Position numbers and translations under genes: made by a program. Shown in pieces: positions 20,031-27,791 of a DNA stretch of 64,000 bases. The notes beneath the pieces are model-generated. The model was not told the origin of the DNA and did no database searches. It worked only from the letters and a program-made list of their open reading frames with translations. Source of the stretch: Bacillus cereus G9842. GTDB lineage: Bacteria; Bacillota; Bacilli; Bacillales; Bacillaceae_G. The stretch lies in NCBI RefSeq assembly GCF_000021305.1, contig NC_011772.1, positions 3,820,001 through 3,884,000 on the forward strand, read 5' to 3'. Each line of letters opens with the position of its first letter. Position 1 is the first letter of the stretch.

Positions 20031-20059
20031 AGTATATAATCATTGAAAGTAGAATGCAA
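20031..20059 (-). promoter_or_regulatory. SigA promoter of the fapR operon
   Basis: TTGCAT (20059-20054), 17-base spacer, TATACT (20036-20031) on the minus strand, abutting the FapR operator. Confidence 0.8.
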
Positions 20060-20080
20060 CAATTTTTTTGTTGACTCCCT

Positions 20081-22129
20081 TTAATCGAGCTTCTCTCCTT
20101 GGAACACACCTGTCCCATCAAGATACGTACGCAAGGCAGCGTATTGATCATTGTGCCAAAATGCTTCTGACTCTACTAGTATCGCCGCATCTTGCCTTGC
20201 TGTTTCTAACGCTCGATAATCGTGTACCATGTCAGCAACCTTAAATTCCGGTAAGCCACTTTGCTTACTCCCAAAGAAATCTCCAGGACCTCGTAATTCT
20301 AAATCTTTTTCTGACAATACAAATCCATCATTTGTTTCAGTCATTATGCGCATTCTTTCTTTTCCTGTTTCTGATTTAGGGTCTGCTATTAATAAACAAT
20401 ATGATTGTTCACTACCACGCCCGACACGCCCTCTAAGCTGATGAAGCTGCGATAAACCGAAACGTTCTGCATCATAAATAACCATCACAGTCGCATTCGG
20501 TACGTTCACACCAACCTCAACAACTGTTGTCGATACAAGAATTTGCACTTTATTTTCACTAAACTGTCCCATTATCTCTTCTTTTTCCTGAGACGATAAT
20601 CTCCCATGCATCAATCCAACTTGGCATTTCCCTTGGTAATGATGCGTCAGCATACTATGTAAGTCGATAGCATTTTGCACATCAAGTTTCTCAGATTCTT
20701 CAATTAGAGGACAAATAACGTATGCCTGTCTTCCTTTTTTTATCTCCTTCTCAACAAAACCGAGGACGCGATCTAACATATCATGTTTTGCCCAGTATGT
20801 TTCAATCACCTTTCTCCCTGCTGGCATCTCATCGATTATTGAAACATCCATCTCTCCAAATGCAGTAATTGCAAGCGTACGCGGAATTGGTGTCGCTGTC
20901 ATAAATAATACATCTGGACTTTCACCTTTCTCCCGTAAAACTCGGCGCTGCGCTACACCAAATCGATGCTGTTCATCCGTAATAACGAGACCCAACCTAT
21001 GAAATATAACTTCATCTTGAATTAAAGCGTGCGTTCCAACAAGAATATCTATTTCTCCTTGTTCTAACTTCGCTAAAATGTCTCGTCGTCTCGCACCTTT
21101 AACAGAACTTGTTAGCAGTTCCACCTTCATACCAAAATGCGAAAACGTTTCAGCAAGCGACTGATAATGTTGCTCAGCTAAAATTTCTGTAGGAACCATT
21201 AAAGCACCTTGATAATGAGCTAATTTCGATGCATAAAGGCCAATCGCAGCAACAACTGTTTTCCCAGAACCAACGTCACCTTGTAATAGTCGGTTCATCC
21301 GATAAGGAGATGTCATATCTTTTAAAATTTCATCTACAACTCGGCGCTGCGCACCCGTTAACGGAAACGGCAGTGCATCGATAAATTCTTGTAATTCTAC
21401 TGACGGAATCTCTTTCTTCGTCCCTTTTGAATTTTCCCTCTCCATTTTCCTCAGCGTTTGCATTTTCAGCTGAAATAAGAAAAATTCCTCATATACAAAA
21501 CGGCGACGCGCTTGCTTTAAATCCTCCTGTCCTACCGGAAAATGCAAAGCCTTAAGTGCTTCATATCTTGGTAATAATTTATACCGGCCTAACAAACCAT
21601 CCGGTAACACTTCGACTATAGAATCTCCATATTCCTTTAACGCTTGAGCAATAAAACGACGCATCTGTTTTACTGTAAGTTTCCCCTTTACTGAGTAAAC
21701 TGGCTCCACTTCTTGTTGACGTACAACTGGCCCAAAATGAAGTTCTGATACAGCAATTGTTTGACGATGTTGATCCCATTTACCAGTAATCGTTACCGTT
21801 TCATCTAACGTTAATTTTTGCTTATAGTAAGGCCTATTAAAACATACCGCCGTAATTAAATAACGACCGACGAGAACACGAACTGTTAGACGCGATTTCT
21901 TCTTACCATAATATTGCAGCAAAGGAGCACTATGAACCTTCCCTTCAACCGTTACACGTTCATCATGCTTTACTTCAGCAAGATCTTTCATCGCATAATC
22001 TTCATAACGGTACGGAAAATGTTCTAATAGATGAGAAACTGTATAAATCCCCATCTCATGTAGTAACTCAGATGTTTCTCCTCCGATCCCCTTTACATCC
22101 GTAACAGGAACTTGTACAACATCATTCAA
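20081..22129 (-). CDS. recG: ATP-dependent DNA helicase RecG
   Basis: Branch-specific helicase that reverses stalled forks and remodels recombination junctions. The wedge/OB domain fills the first 260 residues; the motor shows LLQGDVGSGKTVVAA (Walker A), ITDEQHRFGVAQR (a DExH variant), MTATPIPRTLA, and QLRGRVGRG (motif VI). I favour a TTG start at 22129 (MNDVVQVPVTDVKGIGG, 682 aa), 10 bases after GGGGTG; the GTG at 22138 is only three bases from it. It follows fakA directly; the sdaAB-sdaAA genes found here in B. subtilis are absent. Confidence 0.96.
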   Translation of the reverse strand: MNDVVQVPVTDVKGIGGETSELLHEMGIYTVSHLLEHFPYRYEDYAMKDLAEVKHDERVTVEGKVHSAPLLQYYGKKKSRLTVRVLVGRYLITAVCFNRPYYKQKLTLDETVTITGKWDQHRQTIAVSELHFGPVVRQQEVEPVYSVKGKLTVKQMRRFIAQALKEYGDSIVEVLPDGLLGRYKLLPRYEALKALHFPVGQEDLKQARRRFVYEEFFLFQLKMQTLRKMERENSKGTKKEIPSVELQEFIDALPFPLTGAQRRVVDEILKDMTSPYRMNRLLQGDVGSGKTVVAAIGLYASKLAHYQGALMVPTEILAEQHYQSLAETFSHFGMKVELLTSSVKGARRRDILAKLEQGEIDILVGTHALIQDEVIFHRLGLVITDEQHRFGVAQRRVLREKGESPDVLFMTATPIPRTLAITAFGEMDVSIIDEMPAGRKVIETYWAKHDMLDRVLGFVEKEIKKGRQAYVICPLIEESEKLDVQNAIDLHSMLTHHYQGKCQVGLMHGRLSSQEKEEIMGQFSENKVQILVSTTVVEVGVNVPNATVMVIYDAERFGLSQLHQLRGRVGRGSEQSYCLLIADPKSETGKERMRIMTETNDGFVLSEKDLELRGPGDFFGSKQSGLPEFKVADMVHDYRALETARQDAAILVESEAFWHNDQYAALRTYLDGTGVFQGEKLD

Positions 22130-22269
22130 GATTCTCACACCCCGTCACATTATTTTCTTTATTGCATTTTATTTGAGTACCAATTAGCATCTGTAATCGC
22201 TCTCTTTCCCCTTATATATTCTATCATAGGCATTCTAAGAGAAACTACTCAAATCCCTTATATGAAACA

Positions 22270-22310
22270 AGTAAAAAAGAGCCTCACTATTAGCAGCAAG
22301 GCTCTTTTCT
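22270..22310 (-). terminator. Terminator of fakA
   Basis: Stem AAAAGAGCC / GGCTCTTTT with a 16-base loop and a T-rich tail on the minus strand, in the 290-base gap before recG. The rest of that gap is AT-rich and I see no gene in it; the recG promoter must lie there. Confidence 0.85.
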
Positions 22311-22419
22311 CTCTTCAATATGCTAGCCTTTTGAATAAAAACTAGTAATAAACTTCATATTACTACTCCTTATCCATTAGCAAGTAAGTAATCCATTTAT
22401 TTTCAAAACGAATCTTATC

Positions 22420-24096
22420 TTATTCTACAGAGAAGATGAAAGAATACACTGGTTGGTTTCCAGCATGCACTTCTACTTCTGCATCTTCAAATTTCTCTTC
22501 TACAAATTCAACTAACTCCGCTACTTCTTCGTCAGTTGCATCTTCACCTTGTAGAATCGTTACGATTTCAGAATCTTCATCAATAAGCGCTTCTAGTAAT
22601 TGCTTCGCAGCTCCTACTTTTTCAGCATTTGTAGATACAATTTTTCCATCTGCAATACACATGAAGTCATCTTTTTGAATTGCTACACCATCAATTTCCG
22701 TATCACGTACAGCATACGTAATTTGACCTGTTTTCACATGAGATAAAGCTTCTTGCATGTTTTCTTCATTCTCTTCTAACGTTCCAACTGGGTTAAATGC
22801 TAACATTGCTGCCATACCTTGAGGAACTGTTTTCGAACGAACAACAATAACTTCTTGATCTACAACTGATGCCGCTTGTTCTGCTGCCATTACAATATTT
22901 CCGTTATTCGGTAAAATAATGATTTTTTCAGCATTTGCTTCTTCAATTGCCTTCACGATATCCTCCGTACTTGGATTCATCGTTTGACCACCTTCGATAA
23001 CTTTCGTTGCGCCGATGCTCTCAAATAAAGTTTTAATACCAGACCCCATTGCCACAGTTACGATACCATATGGTTGTTTTTCTTTCGATTGAGCTGGTTG
23101 TTCAGGAACCATAGCAGGTTCATCTAATAAAGCAGTATGCTGTTCACGCATATTTTCTACTTTAATCTTAATTAAACTACCGTATTTTTGCCCGTAGTTC
23201 ATAGCGTCTCCAGGATGTTCTGCGTGGATATGAACTTTTACAATTTCATCATCAGACACAACTAGTAGAGAATCACCATATACACTAATATCTTCACGGA
23301 ATTTTTGTTCAGAGAAATTATGCTCTCTCACCTTTTCAGCCTCTAATTTCACCATGAACTCCGTACAATATCCATACTTAATATCTTCTGTACTCAATTG
23401 GCTTTGTACACTACGGTGATGTTCTGCGCGTACCATCTCATTCATAGATGTTTGCGTCGGTGCATCAGAAGAAATCGTTTCTCCTTTTAAGTCAGCTAAA
23501 AATCCTTCGTATACCACTACAAGACCTTTACCACCGCTATCTACAACGCCAACTTGTTTTAATACAGGTAATAAATCTGGCGTACGATTTAACGATGCGT
23601 TTGCTTCTTTCACAACGTCTTCCATAAACAAAACAAAGTCGCGCTGTTTTTTCGCAACTGTTACTGCATATTTACCCGTTTCTCTTGCAACCGTTAAAAT
23701 CGTTCCTTCAATCGGTTTCATAACCGCTTTATAAGCCGCCTCTACTCCAGCTTCTAGTGCTGCAGCAAAATCAACTGTTGTTAATTCTTCTTTTTGTTCA
23801 ATGGATTTAGAGAAACCACGGAACAACTGAGATAGAATAACTCCAGAGTTACCACGAGCTCCCATTAATAATCCTTTGGCTAAACTTACGCCGACTTTAC
23901 CAGCATGCTGTGAAGGATTTGCTTTCACTTCACGCGCACCTGAAGTCATAGATAAGTTCATGTTTGTACCGGTATCGCCATCTGGAACTGGAAATACGTT
24001 TAATGCATCAACAAGCTGAACATTATTTGTTAAATTATTCGCTCCTTGCATGATCATTTGTGATAAACGTTTTCCATCAATTTTTTGAATTGACAC
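22420..24096 (-). CDS. fakA: Fatty acid kinase, catalytic subunit FakA (YloV)
   Basis: ATP-binding subunit that phosphorylates fatty acids held by a FakB (DegV-type) protein, feeding exogenous acyl chains to PlsY (known from Staphylococcus; B. subtilis name YloV). The 558 residues have an N-terminal DhaL kinase domain (about 1-200; ALNVFPVPDGDTGTNM, GARGNSGVILSQLFRGF and VDSGGKGLVVVYEG carry the Mg/ATP residues), a middle domain, and a C-terminal FakB-binding-like domain with ILPNNGNIVMAA. It follows yloU by 22 bases. Its place next to the lipid operon fits its role. Confidence 0.93.
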   Translation of the reverse strand: MSIQKIDGKRLSQMIMQGANNLTNNVQLVDALNVFPVPDGDTGTNMNLSMTSGAREVKANPSQHAGKVGVSLAKGLLMGARGNSGVILSQLFRGFSKSIEQKEELTTVDFAAALEAGVEAAYKAVMKPIEGTILTVARETGKYAVTVAKKQRDFVLFMEDVVKEANASLNRTPDLLPVLKQVGVVDSGGKGLVVVYEGFLADLKGETISSDAPTQTSMNEMVRAEHHRSVQSQLSTEDIKYGYCTEFMVKLEAEKVREHNFSEQKFREDISVYGDSLLVVSDDEIVKVHIHAEHPGDAMNYGQKYGSLIKIKVENMREQHTALLDEPAMVPEQPAQSKEKQPYGIVTVAMGSGIKTLFESIGATKVIEGGQTMNPSTEDIVKAIEEANAEKIIILPNNGNIVMAAEQAASVVDQEVIVVRSKTVPQGMAAMLAFNPVGTLEENEENMQEALSHVKTGQITYAVRDTEIDGVAIQKDDFMCIADGKIVSTNAEKVGAAKQLLEALIDEDSEIVTILQGEDATDEEVAELVEFVEEKFEDAEVEVHAGNQPVYSFIFSVE

Positions 24097-24118
24097 AGAT
24101 TTTCCTCCTTAATGCACA

Positions 24119-24481
24119 TTACAAGTTTATTACTTTAACTCCTTGTACGTAGATGTTTACAGAATCTACTGCTAGTCCTACAGTTTGATCTAGTGTATAT
24201 TTCACTTTCGTCTGCACATTATGTGCCACTTCTGAAATTTTCGTACCATAGCTCACAATAATATACATATCAATATGTACTTCATCTTCATCTTTACGAA
24301 CAATAACACCTCTAGTGAAGTTTTCTTTTCGTAAAATGTCTGTTAATCCATCTTTTAACTGATTTTTTGATGCCATACCTACGATACCGTAGCAATCTAC
24401 CGCGGCACCTCCAGCAATTGTTGCAATTACATCTGTACTAATATCAATTTGACCGTACTTCGTTTTAATTTCAATTGACAT
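24119..24481 (-). CDS. Asp23/Gls24 family envelope-stress protein YloU
   Basis: The 120-residue alpha/beta protein belongs to the Asp23/Gls24 family (ISTDVIATIAGGAAVDCYGIVGMA, the VHIDMYIIVSYGTKISEVAHNVQ stretch, and VDSVNIYVQGVKVI at the end). Members are small cytoplasmic proteins, some anchored at the membrane, linked to alkaline or envelope stress; the exact role of YloU is unknown. It is always paired with fakA (yloV) in Firmicutes, which hints at a membrane-lipid function. ATG at 24481 follows AGGGGGAAA. Confidence 0.9.
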   Translation of the reverse strand: MSIEIKTKYGQIDISTDVIATIAGGAAVDCYGIVGMASKNQLKDGLTDILRKENFTRGVIVRKDEDEVHIDMYIIVSYGTKISEVAHNVQTKVKYTLDQTVGLAVDSVNIYVQGVKVINL

Positions 24482-24857
24482 CTCGTTTCCCCCTTCATAA
24501 ATGGTGAAAGTGAGCTAGACTACTTTAGTTACTATCATATAATCTTTTTAAAGAAAATTCCATCGTTCTTTCTTTTCACTCTCATATTTTATGTTTTAAA
24601 TTACACTTTTTTATGATGAGCAAAATAGTCCATTGTTATTATACAACATGTACCACTATAATATGTCAAGCAATTTTTATGGATTTTAACTTTTCTTCAT
24701 TGACATATAGTGTCAAGTAAATTTTCTTGATTTCTTTTTTCTACGGTGTTGCATTCTCTTTTTAGTTGTGTTAAATTATAGTAGTGTTTTTAGCATCGCA
24801 TAAAAGACTAACATTGAAAAATTACGTATGGTAAGGTATCAAGGGAGGGAAATATAA
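24482..24857. other. Divergent intergenic region yloU / rpmB
   Basis: 376 AT-rich bases without a gene. It must hold promoters for yloU-fakA (minus) and rpmB (plus). It contains the inverted repeat TTGACA-tatag-TGTCAA (24700-24716) and a second TGTCAAG (24664-24670) in similar flanking sequence, plus a TATAAT on the minus strand (24643-24638). No sensible spacing joins this TATAAT to the nearest TTGACA (20 bases), so the yloU promoter is unresolved. Confidence 0.6.
24749..24777 (+). promoter_or_regulatory. SigA promoter candidate of rpmB
   Basis: TTGCAT (24749-24754), 17-base spacer, TAAATT (24772-24777), about 80 bases before the rpmB start. Moderate match. Confidence 0.45.
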
Positions 24858-25046
24858 ATGGCTCGTGTTTGTGCTATTACTGGAAGAAAAGCTCGTTCTG
24901 GTAACTCTCGTTCTCACGCAATGAACGCTACAAAACGTAAGTGGGGCGCTAACCTTCAAAAAGTTCGCGTACGCATCGACGGAAAAGTTCAACGTGTTTA
25001 CGTTTCTGCTAGAGCATTAAAATCTGGCAAAATCGAACGTGTTTAA
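24858..25046 (+). CDS. rpmB: 50S ribosomal protein L28
   Basis: The 62-residue basic protein starts [20 protein letters not shown], a form with no zinc-binding cysteine set (only Cys5), and ends [13 protein letters not shown] as usual for Bacillus L28. ATG follows AAGGGAGGG. It is one of few plus-strand genes here, is monocistronic and is closed by its own terminator; the same orientation against yloU and spoVM is seen in B. subtilis. Confidence 0.98.
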
Positions 25047-25050
25047 TAAT

Positions 25051-25079
25051 AAAAAAAAGAGCCGATAGGCTCTTTTTTT
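25051..25079 (+). terminator. Terminator of rpmB
   Basis: GAGCC-gata-GGCTC followed by seven T, five bases after the rpmB stop. An A-run on the other side makes it potentially bidirectional. Confidence 0.9.
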
Positions 25080-25093
25080 ACTATAACAATGGA

Positions 25094-25120
25094 AAAAGCA
25101 CCGGTGATAGGTGCTTTTTT
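25094..25120 (-). terminator. Terminator of spoVM
   Basis: AAAAAGCACC / GGTGCTTTTTT stem with a short loop. It overlaps the last base pairs of the spoVM stop codon and has T tracts on both strands. Confidence 0.8.
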
Positions 25121-25199
25121 AATCTTTTTTGAAGGTATTTAACATTGCACGAACAATTCCACCAAGAAATTTAGGTAACTTAATTGTATAAAATCTCAT
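25119..25199 (-). CDS. spoVM: Stage V sporulation protein M (26-aa coat-anchoring peptide)
   Basis: A 26-residue amphipathic helix peptide reading MRFYTIKLPKFLGGIVRAML then NTFKKD. It is nearly identical to B. subtilis SpoVM, which recognises the positive curvature of the forespore membrane, recruits SpoIVA to start coat assembly, and inhibits FtsH. Pro9, the residue giving the bent surface-riding helix, is present. ATG at 25199 follows AGGAGGG. It lies between rpmB and thiN, its B. subtilis location. Expression should depend on SigE in the mother cell; CATATAGT about 45 bases upstream resembles a SigE -10 but I see no good -35. Confidence 0.97.
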   Translation of the reverse strand: MRFYTIKLPKFLGGIVRAMLNTFKKD

Positions 25200-25265
25200 G
25201 GTTTCCCTCCTAATCCCCATTACTCCACTTGGTCACTATATGATGTAAGGAGCAAAATTGTTTCT

Positions 25266-25907
25266 TCAATCAGTGCTTCTTATCAACATTAATATGCCAG
25301 AAGTAAATGAAAAAGTACCTTTTTCCTCAACGAGTTCGTTACTAATACAAAGTGTTGATCCCCACTCTATTGTTTTATTAGTAAGAGGGTACTTAAAACC
25401 AAACAATGTAATCCCTTCCACTATTTCAGTAACTGGTACAAAAGATACATAAGGAAAATTTTTATTTTCTTCAATTATATGTGTACCCACTTTTTTAACT
25501 GTTATTTCATTTTTATTGTCCACAATACACATTTCTATCTCTACTTCTAACCCTTTTAAAAGCATTTGTATATTTGCCAAACCGTGATCAAGTCTTCCAC
25601 CGGTAGCACCAAAAATACGAATTAGTGCCGGCTTCTGTCCTAATGCCCAGTTGATTGCAATTTCTAAATCCGTTTGATCTTTTTCCCGCGGAACAATATG
25701 TAATTCGTTCGTTTGCTGTCCCATCCATACTAATTCTTCTTCAGTAACTGAATCGTAATCTCCAAACGCAACAGCCGGGGTAATCCCTTTCTTTAATAGA
25801 CGGTATACTCCCCTATCAACCGCAGCCCACACTACTTCCTCATTCTCATATCGAGCAAAATCTGCGCAATATTCCGAAGGTCCTCCTGCCAAAATATGAA
25901 TAATCAT
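25266..25907 (-). CDS. thiN: Thiamine pyrophosphokinase
   Basis: Transfers pyrophosphate from ATP to thiamine to make the cofactor TPP. The 213-residue protein shows the family motifs DRGVYRLLKKGITPAVAFGDYDSV (about 38-61), QTDLEIAINWA and FGATGGRLDHGLANIQMLL. ATG at 25907 follows GGAAGGGGAAG; the in-frame extension to 25946 would pass through a terminator hairpin. It follows rpe by about 108 bases. Confidence 0.95.
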   Translation of the reverse strand: MIIHILAGGPSEYCADFARYENEEVVWAAVDRGVYRLLKKGITPAVAFGDYDSVTEEELVWMGQQTNELHIVPREKDQTDLEIAINWALGQKPALIRIFGATGGRLDHGLANIQMLLKGLEVEIEMCIVDNKNEITVKKVGTHIIEENKNFPYVSFVPVTEIVEGITLFGFKYPLTNKTIEWGSTLCISNELVEEKGTFSFTSGILMLIRSTD

Positions 25908-25927
25908 TTTTTCTTCCCCTTCCATTG

Positions 25928-25966
25928 TAAAAAGGCAATCTGCCATTCGGTAGATTGCCTTTTTAC
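25928..25966 (-). terminator. Terminator after rpe, upstream of thiN
   Basis: AAAAAGGCAATCT / AGATTGCCTTTTT, a 13-base perfect stem with a 10-base loop and T tract on the minus strand, 20 bases before the thiN start. It could end the rsgA-rpe transcript or attenuate thiN. It does not resemble a TPP riboswitch. Confidence 0.85.
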
Positions 25967-26015
25967 ATATTTTTACCCTATCCTATGAATACCTTACTAG
26001 GATAAAAGTTCATCA

Positions 26016-26660
26016 CTACCCACGAATTACGCGAATTGCTTCACCGCGGTCTTTTTGATTGTATACTGCTGATCCAGCTACAAGTACATTTGCTCCTGCT
26101 TCCACACAAAGTCTTGCTGTTTCAGCATTTACACCACCATCAACTTCAATTTCTACTTCTAGATTGCGCTCTTTCACCATGTCTGCAACTTGTTTAATTT
26201 TCGGTAATACAGAATGGATAAACTTCTGTCCACCAAATCCAGGGTTTACTGTCATAAGTAATACCATATCTATATCTTCTAATACATGCTCAATCACTGA
26301 AACTGGCGTATGTGGATTTAATACAACGCCCGCTTTAATACCGTGAGATTTAATTAACTGAATTGTACGATGCAGATGTGGACACGCCTCTGCGTGAACA
26401 GTAATAATATCCGCTCCCGCCTGTGCGAAAGTCGGGATATAGTTATCAGGATTTTCAATCATTAAATGTACATCTAATGGTAATGATGTAATTGGACGGA
26501 TAGCTTCTACAATTAATGGTCCAATCGTAATATTTGGTACGAAATGTCCATCCATTACGTCAACGTGAATGTAATCCGCTCCGCCCTTTTCTACATCTTT
26601 AATCTCTTCCCCTAATTTTGAAAAATCTGCTGATAAAATCGATGGTGCAATTTTAATCAT
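26016..26660 (-). CDS. rpe: Ribulose-phosphate 3-epimerase
   Basis: TIM-barrel metalloenzyme of the pentose phosphate pathway that interconverts ribulose-5-P and xylulose-5-P. The motifs [28 protein letters not shown] (metal His/Asp), [14 protein letters not shown] and [10 protein letters not shown] are intact. 214 aa. It starts two bases after the rsgA stop, as in B. subtilis. Confidence 0.98.
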   Translation of the reverse strand: MIKIAPSILSADFSKLGEEIKDVEKGGADYIHVDVMDGHFVPNITIGPLIVEAIRPITSLPLDVHLMIENPDNYIPTFAQAGADIITVHAEACPHLHRTIQLIKSHGIKAGVVLNPHTPVSVIEHVLEDIDMVLLMTVNPGFGGQKFIHSVLPKIKQVADMVKERNLEVEIEVDGGVNAETARLCVEAGANVLVAGSAVYNQKDRGEAIRVIRG

Positions 26661-26662
26661 AA

Positions 26663-27544
26663 CTAATACCTCGGCTTTCTCTCTCTAATTTCTTCTACGA
26701 ATTGTTTATAGTTCTTATAGCGATATTCTGTAATCTTCCCTTCTTCAACCGCAGCTTTCACAGCACATTTCGGTTCAGAAAGATGTGTACACCCTCTAAA
26801 TTTACAGTATTGGCTCGCTTCTTTCAACTCTGGAAAACAATATGTAAGATCTTCTACTTCTATATCAATGAAATCTAGTGAACTAAAACCCGGTGTATCT
26901 GCTACTAGTCCACTCCCAATTGCAATTAATTCTACGTGTCTTGTCGTATGCTTCCCGCGTCCTAAATGGGAGGAAATATCATTTGTTTTCAGCTCTAATT
27001 CTGGACGTAGCACATTAAGCATTGAAGATTTCCCAACACCAGATTGACCCGCAACAACAGAAACACAATTTTCTAAGTATGGTTTTAATATATCAATACT
27101 TTCTGACGTATTAATAGAAGTAAATAAAACATCATAACCCATCTCACGATAATCATTCGCATAAGCTTCAACAGTTGCTTTCATCTTTTCATCTACTAAA
27201 TCCATCTTGCTAATACAAATAATTGGCTTAATGTTATGATATTCAATCAGCACTAAAAATCGATCTAACAGTCCAGGATTAAAATCTGGTTCTACTGCAG
27301 AGAACACAAGGATCGCTTGATCGACATTAGCAATAGGAGGTCTAACAAGTTCATTTTTTCGATCAAACACTTCAAGCACATAACCTTCAGTTGGATTATC
27401 TGCCTGAAAAACAACTTGGTCTCCTACAAGTGGTGTAATTTTATTTTTTCTAAATACACCTCGCCCACGACATTGCGTAACCCCTTCTTCATGCTGCACG
27501 TAATAAAACCCACTTAAAGCTTTTATAATTTTTCCTTCTGGCAT
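26663..27544 (-). CDS. rsgA: Ribosome small subunit GTPase RsgA (CpgA, YloQ)
   Basis: Circularly permuted GTPase that checks 30S maturation; in B. subtilis also linked to cell-wall deposition and phosphorylated by PrkC. The 293 residues contain an N-terminal OB fold (about 1-65), [10 protein letters not shown] (G4), [17 protein letters not shown] (G1, about 165), [10 protein letters not shown] (G3) and a C-terminal zinc knuckle [16 protein letters not shown]. It follows prkC by about 250 bases that include the prkC terminator. Confidence 0.97.
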   Translation of the reverse strand: MPEGKIIKALSGFYYVQHEEGVTQCRGRGVFRKNKITPLVGDQVVFQADNPTEGYVLEVFDRKNELVRPPIANVDQAILVFSAVEPDFNPGLLDRFLVLIEYHNIKPIICISKMDLVDEKMKATVEAYANDYREMGYDVLFTSINTSESIDILKPYLENCVSVVAGQSGVGKSSMLNVLRPELELKTNDISSHLGRGKHTTRHVELIAIGSGLVADTPGFSSLDFIDIEVEDLTYCFPELKEASQYCKFRGCTHLSEPKCAVKAAVEEGKITEYRYKNYKQFVEEIRERKPRY

Positions 27545-27723
27545 AGAATTCTCCTTTTTTTGTATAAGGTGATGCTGAATTTAAAAATGAATGGATTTAA
27601 ATTTTCCAAATAACGATTTCAAAACCTACCATATATACTTTCGCTAATATACATTAAATCTTCCATTAAATGCAAAAAAATATTTACAGCTGCATCACTT
27701 TACTAGCTTTTTGAATCATATAT

Positions 27724-27770
27724 TTTTGCCTGCTATACCGTCCACTTTGTAGACAGCATAACAGGCAATA
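27724..27770 (-). terminator. Terminator after prkC
   Basis: A long imperfect hairpin with arms TTGCCTGYTATRCYGTCYAC-type (G-U pairs and few mismatches) in the 247-base prkC-rsgA gap, followed by an A/T-rich run on the minus strand. I see no gene in the rest of the gap. Confidence 0.7.
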
Positions 27771-27791
27771 ATAATAAGTAGACTTTCACTA

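Noticed and set aside
24638..24669. yloU promoter from TTGACA (24669-24664) and TATAAT (24643-24638)
   Set aside because: Spacer of 20 bases is too long for SigA.
25908..26015. TPP riboswitch before thiN
   Set aside because: The gap is too short, is mostly a plain terminator hairpin, and lacks the conserved CTGAGA-type core.
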